In this document: positions 49,331 to 59,281 of the stretch, piece after piece | How the letters are laid out: every line of letters begins with the position of its first letter | How positions within the stretch are numbered: position 1 is the first letter of the stretch | NCBI GenBank assembly: GCA_026984675.1 | Contig: JALSRQ010000060.1 | Location: 1-64,000, forward strand | Length of the DNA: 64,000 nucleotides | Origin: Thermaceae bacterium | Lineage (GTDB): Bacteria; Deinococcota; Deinococci; Deinococcales; Marinithermaceae | Direction: 5' to 3' | Position numbers and translations under genes: made by a program | The notes under the pieces: model-generated | What the model was told of the DNA's origin: nothing | Databases searched by the model: none | Seen by the model: only the letters and a program-made list of their open reading frames with translations

Positions 49331-50427
49331 CAGGCCGGGGTCGGCTCGTCGAGGCGCACCACGTTGTAGAAGACGTCCCGCTCGGCGGGGGTGAAGCCGG
49401 CCGCTCGGATGAGGCGGCGGATCTCGGCCACGGTGGCGTGGGTGCGGTCGTAGCCGCCGGCGGCCGAGACCACGTTCTCCTCCAGCATCGTCGAGCCGAA
49501 GTCGTTGGCCCCGTAGTAGAGGGCGGCCTGGGCCACCCGGAAGCCCATCGTCGGCCAGGAGGCCTGGTGGTTTGCGATGTTGTCGAGGGCCAGCCGGGCG
49601 ATCGCCAGGGTCTTGAGGTACTCGTGGGCGCTCGCCCCCGGGGCCTGGCCGCGGTAGGCGGTCTGCTCGGTCTGGAGGGTCCACATCGCGAAGGCGGCGA
49701 ACCCCCGGCCGTAGCGCCTTTGCGCCCGGTCCTGCTGGCGGCGGATGAGCTCTAGGTGCCGGGCCCGTTCCCGGGGCCCCTCGCCGAAGCCGATCACCAT
49801 GCTGGCCAGGGTGTAGAGCCCGAGCTCCTGGGCGGCGTCGACGATGCGCAGCCAGTCCAGGGTGGGGATGCGGCGGCGGGCCGCCCGGTGGCGAACCTCG
49901 TCGACCAGGATCTCGGCTCCCGCCCCCGGCATTCCGTCGAGGCCGGCCTCCTTGAGCCGGGCCAGGATCTCGCCGGCGTCGAGGCCGGTGAGCCGCTCCA
50001 GCCCCAGGATCTCCTCGGGGCTGAAGGCGTCGATACGAACATCCGGGTGGACCCGCTTGAGGTAGCGGAGGAGGTCCTCGTACCAGTCCAAGGGGAGGTC
50101 GGGGTGGACGCCCCCCTGCATCAGGATCCGGCGCCCGCCCACCGCCTTGAGCTCGTCGATCTTCTGGGCGATCGCCTCGAAGGAGAGGACGTAGGCCTCG
50201 GGGTGGTTCTTGCCCCGCCAGAAGGCGCAGTAGGGGCAGCCCACGGTGCAGACGTTGGAGTAGTTGATGTTGCGGTCGATCAGGTAGGTGACGAGGCCGG
50301 GGTCGGTCACCGCCAGCCGGCGGGCGTGGGCGGCGGCGGCGAGCTCGGGCAGGGGGTAGCGGTAGAGGGCCTCGATCTCGTCGAGGGCGAGCCGTTCCCC
50401 GGCCACCGCCCGGTCCAGGAGGTCCAT
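49330..50427 (-). CDS. mqnC: Cyclic dehypoxanthinylfutalosine synthase
   Basis: Radical-SAM enzyme of the futalosine menaquinone pathway. 365 residues. Radical-SAM cysteines in NVCTVGCPYCAFWR (CxxxCxxC), RILMQGGVHPDLPLDWYEDL, GMPGAGAEILVDEVR and AFAMWTLQTEQT. ATG 50427 gives the normal MDLLDRAVAGERL start; GTG 50445 is an alternative. CAACAT ends 6 nt before ATG. It overlaps the putative deaminase gene and is divergent from the adenosine-specific kinase. Confidence 0.94.
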   Translation of the reverse strand: MDLLDRAVAGERLALDEIEALYRYPLPELAAAAHARRLAVTDPGLVTYLIDRNINYSNVCTVGCPYCAFWRGKNHPEAYVLSFEAIAQKIDELKAVGGRRILMQGGVHPDLPLDWYEDLLRYLKRVHPDVRIDAFSPEEILGLERLTGLDAGEILARLKEAGLDGMPGAGAEILVDEVRHRAARRRIPTLDWLRIVDAAQELGLYTLASMVIGFGEGPRERARHLELIRRQQDRAQRRYGRGFAAFAMWTLQTEQTAYRGQAPGASAHEYLKTLAIARLALDNIANHQASWPTMGFRVAQAALYYGANDFGSTMLEENVVSAAGGYDRTHATVAEIRRLIRAAGFTPAERDVFYNVVRLDEPTPA

Positions 50428-50433
50428 ACCCCT

Positions 50434-50483
50434 ATGTTGGCACACCGCCGGGGCCGCCGCCAGGTCCCGGCCTCTGGCAGAAT
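50434..50483. promoter_or_regulatory. Possible divergent -10 elements, mqnC and adenosine kinase-like gene
   Basis: Minus CAACAT (50439-50434), 6 nt before ATG 50427. Plus CAGAAT (50478-50483), 6 nt before ATG 50490. Both have C in place of the first T, so confidence is low. Confidence 0.35.
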
Positions 50484-50489
50484 GGGGGC

Positions 50490-50975
50490 ATGGAGATCCA
50501 GCTGGTGCCGATCGAGAAGCCCGAGGCGCTCAACGTGATCCTCGGCCAGGCCCACTTCATCAAGACGGTCGAGGACCTGCACGAGGCGCTGGTGAACGCG
50601 GTCCCCGGCATCCGGTTCGGCCTCGCCTTCAACGAGGCCAGCCAGGAGCGGCTGGTGCGCCGTTCCGGCACCGACCCCGAGCTGGTCGAGCTGGCGGTCC
50701 GGAACGCCCTGGCGGTGGGGGCGGGGCACTTTTTCGTGGTGGTGCTGGGGGAGGGGGTCTACCCCATCAACGTGCTGCCCTTCCTGCGCCAGGTCCCCGA
50801 GGTGGTGGGGCTTTTGGCCGCCACCGCCAACCCGGTGCGGGTGGTGGTCCTCGAGGACGACGACCAGCGCGCCGTCCTCGGCGTCCTCGACGGCAAGAAG
50901 CCCCTGGGGGTCGAGGGTGAGGAGCACGAGCAGGCGAGGAAAGAGCTCCTGCGGCGGTTCGGGTACAAACTGTAG
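50490..50975 (+). CDS. Adenosine-specific kinase family protein
   Basis: 161 residues of the adenosine-specific kinase family first described from archaea (COG1839). Recognisable segments: VILGQAHFIKTVEDLHEAL, GIRFGLAFNEASQERLVR, GAGHFFVVVLGEGVYPINVL, ANPVRVVVLEDDDQRAVLGV and the C-terminal RRFGYK. Physiological role in bacteria is not established. Single gene, leaderless-type start, with a stem-loop after the stop. Confidence 0.88.
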   Translation: MEIQLVPIEKPEALNVILGQAHFIKTVEDLHEALVNAVPGIRFGLAFNEASQERLVRRSGTDPELVELAVRNALAVGAGHFFVVVLGEGVYPINVLPFLRQVPEVVGLLAATANPVRVVVLEDDDQRAVLGVLDGKKPLGVEGEEHEQARKELLRRFGYKL

Positions 50976-50984
50976 GGGAGGGGC

Positions 50985-51017
50985 GGGGTAGGTGGGGGCT
51001 TTTCTACCTCCTACCCC
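50985..51017. terminator. Possible bidirectional terminator between adenosine kinase-like gene and hisD
   Basis: 8-bp perfect arms GGGGTAGG (50985-50992) and CCTACCCC (51010-51017) around an inner region with a T4 run. The right arm includes the hisD stop codon. Confidence 0.45.
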
Positions 51018-52321
51018 CCACTCCCCATCCCCGGTTTCCTTTTCTCCAGCGCCCGGGCGTGGGCCTCCAGCCCCTCGGCCCGGGCCAGCAGGGCGGCGGG
51101 CCCGGCCAGGGCCCGGGCGGCCTCGGGGCTGAGCCCGACCACCGGGATCGCCTTCAAGAAGTCCCGCACCGCCAAGGCGGCGGAGAACCGGGCGGTGCCC
51201 GAGGTGGGCATGACGTGGCTGGGGCCGGCGATGTAGTCCCCCAGGGCCTCGCCGGAGTGCTCCCCGAGGAAGACCCCGCCGGCGTTTTGGACCCGGCCGA
51301 GCCAGCGGTAGGGGTCGGCCACCGAGAGGCAGAGGTGCTCGGGGGCGAAGAGGTTGGCGAGCTCGAGGGCGGCCTCGAGGCTCCCGGTCACCACGATCCC
51401 CCCGTTCTCCAGCGCCCTTTGGGCCACCTCCTCGCGGGGAAGGCCGGCGAGCTGGGCCGCCAGGGCGGCCTCGACCCGATCGGCGAGGGCCCCGCTCGGG
51501 GTTAGAAGCCAGGGCTCGGCCAGCCGGTCGTGCTCGGCCTGGGCCAGGAGGTCGGCGGCGACCAGCTCGGGGTTGGCGCTCTCGTCGGCGACGATCAGGG
51601 TCTCGGTGGGGCCGGCCAGCCCCTCGACCCCGACGTCGCCGAAGACCCGCTTCTTGGCCAGGGTGACGAAGAGGTTGCCGGGGCCCACGATCTTGTCCAC
51701 CCGGGGGACCCGTTCGGTCCCGTAGGCCAGGGCCGCCACCGCCTGGGCCCCGCCCATGGCGAAGAGCCGGTCGGCCCCGGCGGCCCAGGCGGCGGCCAGG
51801 ATCGCCGGGTGGGGCTTGGGCGGGGTGGCGAGAACGATCTCGCCGACCCCCGCCACCCGGGCCGGGATCACCGTCATGAGCACGGTCGAGAGCAGCGGGG
51901 CGCTGCCCCCGGGGACGTAGACCCCGACCCGGGCGAGGGGCCGGACCAGCTGGCCGAGCAGGCCGTCCTCGCCGGCGGTGAGGAACCCGCCCCGGGGCTC
52001 CCGGCGGTAGAAGGCCTTGACCCGGGACCGGGCGGTTTCCAGGGCGTCCCGGAGCTCCCGGGGGAGCTCGTCGTAGGCCTCCCGCCAGAGCCTCTTGGGG
52101 ATCTCGTAGGCGGGGTGACCGTCGAGGCGTTGGCTCCAGGCGTCGAGGGCGGCGTCGCCTCCGGCCTCGACCTCGGCGACGATCCGGGCGACCGCCGCCT
52201 CGGGGCTCAGGGCCTCGCCGAAGATCCGGGCGATCCCCTCTCTAAGCTCGGGGCGTTCCGGGTAGCGGAGCCTGCGCCGCTGGAACCGTTCTCGGGCTTC
52301 TTCCGGGGTGTAGCGTTTCAT
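51011..52321 (-). CDS. hisD: Histidinol dehydrogenase
   Basis: Last two steps of histidine synthesis. 436 residues. Motifs: [79 protein letters not shown] and the C-terminal [19 protein letters not shown] (zinc His). ATG 52321 overlaps the upstream gene's stop (ATGA). The same frame stays open far upstream but leaves the family there. No other his gene is nearby. Confidence 0.96.
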   Translation of the reverse strand: MKRYTPEEARERFQRRRLRYPERPELREGIARIFGEALSPEAAVARIVAEVEAGGDAALDAWSQRLDGHPAYEIPKRLWREAYDELPRELRDALETARSRVKAFYRREPRGGFLTAGEDGLLGQLVRPLARVGVYVPGGSAPLLSTVLMTVIPARVAGVGEIVLATPPKPHPAILAAAWAAGADRLFAMGGAQAVAALAYGTERVPRVDKIVGPGNLFVTLAKKRVFGDVGVEGLAGPTETLIVADESANPELVAADLLAQAEHDRLAEPWLLTPSGALADRVEAALAAQLAGLPREEVAQRALENGGIVVTGSLEAALELANLFAPEHLCLSVADPYRWLGRVQNAGGVFLGEHSGEALGDYIAGPSHVMPTSGTARFSAALAVRDFLKAIPVVGLSPEAARALAGPAALLARAEGLEAHARALEKRKPGMGSGG

Positions 52322-52941
52322 CGCCTTCTCCTGCGCCGCCTCCGGGCCTTTTGCTTGGCCGGCTCGGGCCGCTGCTCGCCCTCGAAGGCCTCGACCAAGG
52401 CGGCCTCGAACACGTGCTGGCCGAGCTTTTGGACGAACTTCACCGGCCGGCCCTGGCGGTCGAAGTAGACCAGGCTGAGCCCGGGGCGTAGACGGAAGAC
52501 CCGGGCCGGGACCTTCCCCCAGGGAAAGGTCAGCTCCTCGTCGGGTAGCCGGGTGGCGTGGACCCGTCCGCCGACCATGGGGAGGGTGAGCACCTCGCCC
52601 TGGAAGCGGGAGAGGGCCAGGATCAGCGAGAGGGGGTCGTGGTAGTCGACCACGTAGGGGAGGACCAGGTCCTTGCCCACCACCACCCCTTCTTCGGAGA
52701 GGAACTCGAGGTCCAAAACCCGCGTGCCCCGCCCCTCGACCCGCTCGACGTAGCGCCGGGGGACGCCCCGCTCGTCCATCACGCTCTCCCACTCCTGGTG
52801 GGTCTTGGGCAGGGGGAGGAGGACGTCGGCGCTGAGCTTCATCCGATAGCCGTCGGCGTGGGGCTCGAAGAGGAGGGTCTCCTCGCCGGCCGGGTGCCCG
52901 GCGTAGGTGAGCCGGTAGCGAAGCCGCGTCGGCACGCGCAC
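52318..52941 (-). CDS. DUF3108-like protein with polyarginine tail
   Basis: 207 residues, no signal peptide. The body is beta-rich: [39 protein letters not shown] and [20 protein letters not shown]. It resembles DUF3108-type proteins, which are often envelope-associated; function unknown. The C-terminus ends with a run of arginines ([10 protein letters not shown]), and the last Arg codons AGG AGA AGG form the hisD Shine-Dalgarno. GTG 52941 lies 6 nt after TACCAT (52953-52948). Diverges from lepA. Confidence 0.72.
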   Translation of the reverse strand: MRVPTRLRYRLTYAGHPAGEETLLFEPHADGYRMKLSADVLLPLPKTHQEWESVMDERGVPRRYVERVEGRGTRVLDLEFLSEEGVVVGKDLVLPYVVDYHDPLSLILALSRFQGEVLTLPMVGGRVHATRLPDEELTFPWGKVPARVFRLRPGLSLVYFDRQGRPVKFVQKLGQHVFEAALVEAFEGEQRPEPAKQKARRRRRRRR

Positions 52942-52947
52942 GGCCCC

Positions 52948-52974
52948 ATGGTACACTTCCCCGGCGGGTAAACT
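52948..52974. promoter_or_regulatory. Divergent -10 elements, DUF3108-like gene and lepA
   Basis: Minus TACCAT (52953-52948), 6 nt before GTG 52941. Plus TAAACT (52969-52974), 7 nt before GTG 52982. Confidence 0.55.
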
Positions 52975-52981
52975 TAAGGGC

Positions 52982-54790
<1,809 letters not shown>

Positions 54791-54801
54791 GCCGGCGGTG
54801 G

Positions 54802-54807
54802 TACAAT
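54802..54807 (+). promoter_or_regulatory. -10 element of the cyclopropane synthase-like gene
   Basis: TACAAT, 23 nt before ATG 54831; the transcript should carry a leader of about 15 nt with the site AAAGGGGG. Confidence 0.5.
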
Positions 54808-54830
54808 GCCCCTAAAGAAAGGGGGCGGAA

Positions 54831-56114
54831 ATGGCCACGGTCGAGACCGGCGAACGGTTGGCGTCGGCGGTTTTCCGTTTGGTCGAGGATCTCTTTCCCC
54901 AGGGCCCGCCGTTCGCCCTAAGGCTCTGGAACGGCGAGACCCTGGCTCCGGCCGGGGAAGGCCCGGCGGCGACGGTCATCCTCAAGGACCCCCGGGCCCT
55001 CGCCCGGTTGCTTCGGGACCCGCCCGACCTGGCCCTGGGCGAGGCCTACGTCGCCGGGGAGCTGGAGATCGAGGGGGACCTCGAGGCCCTGCTCGCCGCC
55101 CTGGAGCGGGAGGCCCCCAGGCTCAGCCCGGCGCGGCTGGCCCGGGCGCTCAAGGACGCCGCCGCCCTCCGCCGCGAGCTCGCCCGTCCCGGGCTGGCCG
55201 CCCGGCTGCGGGGGCGGGTGCACTCGAAGGCCCGCGACCGCCAGGCGATTCGCCACCACTACGACGTGGGCAACGAGTTCTTCGCCCTCTGGCTCGACGA
55301 CTGGATGATCTACTCCTGCGGCTACTTCCCCGAGGGCGACGAGGACCTCAACGCCGCCCAGGAAAAAAAGCTCCGCCACACCCTCAAAAAACTCCGGCTG
55401 AAGCCCGGCGAACACCTGCTCGACATCGGCTCGGGTTGGGGCGGGCTCGGCCTGTTCGCGGCCCGGCACTTCGGGGTCCGGGTCACCGGGGTCACCCTGG
55501 CCGAGGAGCAGGTCAAGCACGCCAACGCCTGGGCCAGGGAGCTCGGCCTGGCCGAGCGGGCCCGCTTTTTACCCCTCGACTACCGCGACGTCGAGGGCCG
55601 CTTCGACAAGCTGGTCAGCGTGGGGATGGCCGAACACGTGGGCCGACCGATGCTCGGGCGTTACTTCGCCAAGGCCCACGCGCTCTTGGTCCCCGGCGGG
55701 CTCTTCCTCCACCACGTGATCACCCGGGGTCCGGTCCGAAGCCGCTTCGACGAGGGGCTCGCCACCGGCGACTTCCTGCGCCGTTACGTCTTCCCCGACG
55801 GCGAGATCCTGCCCCTTTGGGAGCACCTTAAGGCCGCCGAGGAGGCGGGCTTCGAGGTCCGCGACGTCGAGGACTGGCGCGAGCACTACGCCCGGACCCT
55901 GCGGCACTGGGTGCGGCGGCTCGAGGCCCGCTGGGACCGGGCGGTGCGGCTGGTGGGGGAGGGCCGGGCGCGGGTCTGGAAGCTCTACATGGGGGTGGCC
56001 GCCTACCAGTTCGCCGCCGGCCACCTGAGCGTCCACCAGGTGCTCCTGGCCCGACCCGATCGGGCCGGCCGGGTGCCCTTGCCGCCCTCCCGGGCCGACC
56101 TCTACGCGGGGTAG
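54831..56114 (+). CDS. Cyclopropane-fatty-acyl-phospholipid synthase family protein
   Basis: 427-residue SAM-dependent enzyme of the Cfa family. An N-terminal SCP2-like domain (about 1-100) is followed by KARDRQAIRHHYDVGNEFF, the catalytic-site YSCGYFPEGDEDL, SAM motif LLDIGSGWGGLGLFAARHFG (about 195-214), GVTLAEEQVKHAN, VSVGMAEHVG (conserved Glu) and the LHHVITRGP region. Likely methylates or cyclopropanates membrane lipid chains; true substrate unproved. ATG 54831 has GGGGG 6-9 nt upstream. A PaaK-like gene follows after 9 nt. Confidence 0.9.
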   Translation: MATVETGERLASAVFRLVEDLFPQGPPFALRLWNGETLAPAGEGPAATVILKDPRALARLLRDPPDLALGEAYVAGELEIEGDLEALLAALEREAPRLSPARLARALKDAAALRRELARPGLAARLRGRVHSKARDRQAIRHHYDVGNEFFALWLDDWMIYSCGYFPEGDEDLNAAQEKKLRHTLKKLRLKPGEHLLDIGSGWGGLGLFAARHFGVRVTGVTLAEEQVKHANAWARELGLAERARFLPLDYRDVEGRFDKLVSVGMAEHVGRPMLGRYFAKAHALLVPGGLFLHHVITRGPVRSRFDEGLATGDFLRRYVFPDGEILPLWEHLKAAEEAGFEVRDVEDWREHYARTLRHWVRRLEARWDRAVRLVGEGRARVWKLYMGVAAYQFAAGHLSVHQVLLARPDRAGRVPLPPSRADLYAG

Positions 56115-56117
56115 ACT
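56112..56117 (+). promoter_or_regulatory. -10 element of the PaaK-like gene
   Basis: TAGACT (including the preceding gene's TAG stop) ending 6 nt before ATG 56124; leaderless spacing. Confidence 0.5.
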
Positions 56118-56123
56118 GCCCCC

Positions 56124-57245
56124 ATGGAGCGTCTTCTCCGCCTTCGCCGGGTGATCGCGGCGGCCCGGCGGCACCCGGTCTACGCCGGCCGGCTCGCCGG
56201 CGTCGACCCCGAGCGCTTTGCCCGGGAGGATCTGGCGGCGATCGAACCGGTCGCCCGCGAGGACTGGTTGGTCTTCCTCGAGGGCGAGCCGAAACCCCCG
56301 GTGGGCACGGCGCTGGCCCACTTCACCCCCAGCCCCCGCCTGGGTTGGATGCCGGAGTACCTCTCCACCGAGGACCTCGGCCTCCAGGCCAGCGGCCTGG
56401 CCCCCTACTTCCGCCGGCTGGGGCTCGAGGGGACCGCCCTGGTGACCTTCGGCTACCACGTCTTCGCGGGGGGCTGGCTCTTCCACGGCGGGTTGATCGA
56501 GGCCGGGCTGGCGGTGCTGCCCCACGGGCCCGGCGAGGCCGAGCGGGCGGCGGCGCTGGCCCGCCGGGCGGGGGCGAGGGTGCTGGTCGCCAACCCCTCG
56601 TTCGCCCTCCGGCTCGCCGAGGCCGGTCTCCGGGTGGCGGCGGTGATCGCCGCCGGGGAGCCCTTCACCTCGGTGCCCGGCTTCCGGGAGCGGGTGGAGG
56701 CGGCGCTTTCGGCCAAGGCCTATGACGTCTTCGGTACCTCCGAGCTCGGCCTCGTCGCCGGCGAGGGGCCGGAGCAGGACGGGCTCGCCGAGCTGCCCCT
56801 AATGGCGGTGCTGGAGGTCCTCGACCCCGAGACCCTCCGGCCGGTGCCCGACGGCGGCCGCGGCGAGCTGGTGGTCACCGCCCTGACCCGGACCCTGATG
56901 CCGATGGTCCGTTTCCGGACCGGCGACCTCGCCGAGGTCCATTACCGGGACGGTCGGGTGGTCCTGCCCCGGGGGGTGATCGGCCGGGTGGACCGGATGG
57001 TCAAGGTCAAGGGGGTGAAGCTCTACCCCTCCGAGCTCGCCGGCGTCCTCCGGGGCTTCGGGATCGAGCGCTACCGGGTGGTGGTGGAGAAGAAGCCCTC
57101 GGGGACCGACCTCTTGGCCCTCGAGGTGGTCGCCGAGCGGGTCCCCGAGGGCCTGGCCGAGGCGGTGCGGGCGGCCACCGGGCTCCGGCCCGACCGGGTC
57201 GAGGCGGTGGCCGGGGTCGAGGGGATCGTCGAGGACCGCCGCTAA
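56124..57245 (+). CDS. PaaK-like adenylate-forming enzyme
   Basis: 373 residues of the phenylacetate-CoA ligase (PaaK)/CapK type. Recognisable features: arginine/histidine start RHPVYAGRL, AYDVFGTSELGLVAGE (the A5 motif), GGRGELVVTALTRTLMPMVRFRTGDLAEV (shown in part: MPMVRFRTGDLAEV) and the hinge GRVDRMVKVKGVKLYPSEL. It is about 60 residues shorter than PaaK, and the P-loop-like Thr/Ser/Gly stretch (TPSPRLGWMPEYLS) is degraded, so the substrate and CoA-ligase activity are uncertain. Leaderless ATG 56124. Confidence 0.85.
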   Translation: MERLLRLRRVIAAARRHPVYAGRLAGVDPERFAREDLAAIEPVAREDWLVFLEGEPKPPVGTALAHFTPSPRLGWMPEYLSTEDLGLQASGLAPYFRRLGLEGTALVTFGYHVFAGGWLFHGGLIEAGLAVLPHGPGEAERAAALARRAGARVLVANPSFALRLAEAGLRVAAVIAAGEPFTSVPGFRERVEAALSAKAYDVFGTSELGLVAGEGPEQDGLAELPLMAVLEVLDPETLRPVPDGGRGELVVTALTRTLMPMVRFRTGDLAEVHYRDGRVVLPRGVIGRVDRMVKVKGVKLYPSELAGVLRGFGIERYRVVVEKKPSGTDLLALEVVAERVPEGLAEAVRAATGLRPDRVEAVAGVEGIVEDRR

Positions 57246-57268
57246 AAAGCCCGGGGCGCGCCCCGGGC
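57244..57268 (-). terminator. Intrinsic terminator of the lipoprotein gene
   Basis: 20-bp perfect palindrome (57249-57268, arms GCCCGGGGCG) followed on the minus strand by TTTTT (57248-57244). It lies 18 nt after the lipoprotein stop and overlaps the stop codon of the convergent PaaK-like gene, so it can also end that transcript. Confidence 0.8.
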
Positions 57269-57286
57269 CCGGGAAAGGAGGGAGGC

Positions 57287-57901
57287 CTAGAGGAAGCGGA
57301 CTTCCACCACCGCCCGCTCGATCTGGTACCGACCGGTGAACTTCACCAGGGTTTGGCCGTTCTGCAGGCAGGCCGGGTCGCTGGAGGCCTGGCCGGTGAG
57401 CCCCTGGGTCTTGAGCTCGACGCCGAGGACCAGATGGCCGTCGAGCACCGCCTGGAGCTGGGCCTGGCTGAGGCGGGCGGAGCCCTCGAGGGTGAGGGTG
57501 CCCTGCTGCTTCACCGCGGCGCTCGCGTCGGCCCCCTCCAGCGGGCTCTGCCAGAGGTTTTGGGGGTCCCCGGCGAGGTAGACCTGGGCGATCGCGGTGC
57601 CCCCGAGGTCGTTCAGGCATTCGATCCCGTAGTCGAGGCGCGCCCGGTAGTCGAGGAACAGGCTGGCGGGGCGGGCGGGAAGGCTCGGGACCTGGAAGTC
57701 GAAGGCGTAGCCGTTGGCGTCCGGGAGCTTGAGGTCCTGGTCGTTCAGCGGGGCGCCGGGGGGCACGGTCACCGGTTGGCTGAGGCTCCCCTGGTCGTAG
57801 CCGTTTTGCTTGAGGGTGGGCAGCAGGTCGATGGTGATGGGCAGGGGACCGCAGGCGGCCAGGAAGAGCGCCGACAGGAGGAAGGGCCAGAGCTGTTTCA
57901 T
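57287..57901 (-). CDS. Hypothetical lipoprotein
   Basis: 204 residues. Signal peptide MKQLWPFLLSALFLAAC with a lipobox LAAC (lipidated Cys17), so anchored to the outer face of the membrane. The mature part is beta-rich with no domain I recognise. ATG 57901 is chosen because GAGGTG lies 6 nt upstream; GTG 57910 is a poorer alternative. A possible promoter with direct repeats lies upstream and a T-tailed terminator follows, so it is a single-gene unit. Confidence 0.82.
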   Translation of the reverse strand: MKQLWPFLLSALFLAACGPLPITIDLLPTLKQNGYDQGSLSQPVTVPPGAPLNDQDLKLPDANGYAFDFQVPSLPARPASLFLDYRARLDYGIECLNDLGGTAIAQVYLAGDPQNLWQSPLEGADASAAVKQQGTLTLEGSARLSQAQLQAVLDGHLVLGVELKTQGLTGQASSDPACLQNGQTLVKFTGRYQIERAVVEVRFL

Positions 57902-57919
57902 CTTCGCCACCTCACCCCC

Positions 57920-57951
57920 AGTATCGTCCCCGGGGTAAACGCGGGGTAAAC
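57920..57951 (-). promoter_or_regulatory. Promoter region of the lipoprotein gene with GGGGTAAAC direct repeats
   Basis: Minus-strand GATACT (57925-57920), 18 nt before ATG 57901. Just upstream, on the plus strand, GGGGTAAAC occurs twice (57932-57940 and 57943-57951), 11 bp apart, about one helical turn. They read GTTTACCCC toward the gene and may be an operator or -35 elements. Confidence 0.4.
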
Positions 57952-57964
57952 CCCCGTTTGGGGG
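57951..57964 (-). terminator. Weak stem-loop after the NYN gene
   Basis: CCCCC/GGGGG stem with a 4-nt loop, 7 nt after the NYN-gene stop, followed on the minus strand by TTTA. It overlaps the second GGGGTAAAC repeat. Confidence 0.4.
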
Positions 57965-57971
57965 GCGGCGG

Positions 57972-58505
57972 CTAGCCGCCGTTCCTTTCCTTTTGCGGCA
58001 TGAAGGGGTCGGGGATGTCGGGGAGGGGGGTGAAGCGGTCCACCGCGTCGATCAGCTTCTGGGCGGTGGTCTCCCGGAAGGCGACCACCTCGACCCGGAT
58101 GCCCCGGTCCATGAGGACCTCGAGGATGTCGACGAAGTCGCCGTCGCCGCTTCCCAGCACCACCACGTCCAGGCTATCCATCAGCCGCACCATGTCGGCG
58201 ACGATCCCCATGTCCCAGTTGCCCTCGTAGATCGGCCGGCCCTCGTCGGTGGTGTGGTGGACCTGCAGGGTCATGCGGCGGACCCGGTAGCCGATCGTCG
58301 AGAGCTTGTAGATGAAGGGCCAGGCCGAGGTGTCGCCCTCCCGCTCGACCACGTAGGCGATGGCGTGGACCAGCTGGCGGTCGGCCACCGCGAACTTGAG
58401 CAGGCTCTCGAAGTTGATGTTGGCGCCGTAGTTCTCCTTGGCCGAGTGGTAGAGGTTCTGGGTGTCGACGAAGAGCCCCACTCGGGGCGTGGCGCGGCAG
58501 TTCAC
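57972..58505 (-). CDS. NYN-domain (LabA-like, PIN-fold) protein
   Basis: 177 residues. NYN/DUF88 domain: VGLFVDTQNLYHSAKENYG (catalytic Asp, Asn), then a second Asp region YEGNWDMGIVADMVRLMD, and DVVVLGSGDGDFVDILEVL with the conserved SGDGDF acidic cluster. NYN proteins are thought to be RNases related to PIN domains. GTG 58505 overlaps the phosphoesterase stop (GTGA), so the two are coupled. C-terminal tail (DIPDPFMPQKERNGG) is low-complexity. Confidence 0.88.
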   Translation of the reverse strand: MNCRATPRVGLFVDTQNLYHSAKENYGANINFESLLKFAVADRQLVHAIAYVVEREGDTSAWPFIYKLSTIGYRVRRMTLQVHHTTDEGRPIYEGNWDMGIVADMVRLMDSLDVVVLGSGDGDFVDILEVLMDRGIRVEVVAFRETTAQKLIDAVDRFTPLPDIPDPFMPQKERNGG

Positions 58506-59251
58506 CTTGGGATGACCCCCTTCGTAAGCGGATGGTGGTAGACCTCGTCGGGGCGGGCCCCGTAGTAGCGCTGGCGCACCGTCACCCGGTCGGGCCCGAG
58601 GTCGATCACCGCGTAGCTCGGGTGCCCCTTCCCCCGCACCCGGTTGGTGGCGGCGGTGCCGGCGTTGACGATCAGCATCCCCTCGAACCGCCAGACCCAG
58701 GGGACGTGCTTGTGGCCGGTAAGCACCAGATCCACCTCGTGCTCGACCAGGAGCCTGAGCAGGTCGCCGGCGTCCTGGAGGATGTTCCGCTCCCGCCCGG
58801 CGCCGGGCACCGGCAGCAGGTGGTGGTGGGTGACGAAGACCCGCACCGCGCCCTCGGGGGCGCGGTGGAAGGCCTCCTCCAGCCAGGGGTAGATGGTCCG
58901 CCCGATCCTGCCCTCGTCGAGGTCGGGTTCGGAGGAGTCGGCGGCAACGAGGTAGACCCCGGGGAGCCGGTGGGTCCGGTAGCGGGCGCCGAAGAGCTCC
59001 TCGAAGTGGACGTAGCCGACGTTGCGGGAGTCGTGGTTGCCGGGGGTGAGCAGGAGCGGGGCCTCGATCCGGTCGATCCAGCGCTTGGCCTCGGCGTACT
59101 GGTGGGGCAGTCCCTTGTCGGTGAGGTCGCCGGCGACGACCACCAGGTCGGGTCGCTCGGCGCGGATCTCCTCGATCAGGCGCTCCAGGAGCTCGGGGAG
59201 GAAGTGGGCCGAGCCCACGTGAATGTCGGAGAGGTGGTAGACCCGCGGCAT
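58502..59251 (-). CDS. Calcineurin-like metallophosphoesterase
   Basis: 249 residues, complete metal-ligand set: LSDIHVG (Asp, His), VVAGDLTDKG, TPGNHDSRN, VTHHHLLPV and LTGHKHVPW. This is a CpdA/icc-like layout; the natural phosphodiester substrate is unknown. ATG 59251 lies 8 nt after TAGAAT (59265-59260). The NYN gene overlaps its end by 4 nt, and a YmdB-like phosphoesterase lies upstream on the same strand. Confidence 0.92.
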   Translation of the reverse strand: MPRVYHLSDIHVGSAHFLPELLERLIEEIRAERPDLVVVAGDLTDKGLPHQYAEAKRWIDRIEAPLLLTPGNHDSRNVGYVHFEELFGARYRTHRLPGVYLVAADSSEPDLDEGRIGRTIYPWLEEAFHRAPEGAVRVFVTHHHLLPVPGAGRERNILQDAGDLLRLLVEHEVDLVLTGHKHVPWVWRFEGMLIVNAGTAATNRVRGKGHPSYAVIDLGPDRVTVRQRYYGARPDEVYHHPLTKGVIPR

Positions 59252-59259
59252 GCGGGCCC

Positions 59260-59265
59260 ATTCTA
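59260..59265 (-). promoter_or_regulatory. -10 element of the metallophosphoesterase-NYN unit
   Basis: TAGAAT, 8 nt before ATG 59251; nearly leaderless. Confidence 0.5.
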
Positions 59266-59281
59266 CCTTCCTTCCCCGGGG

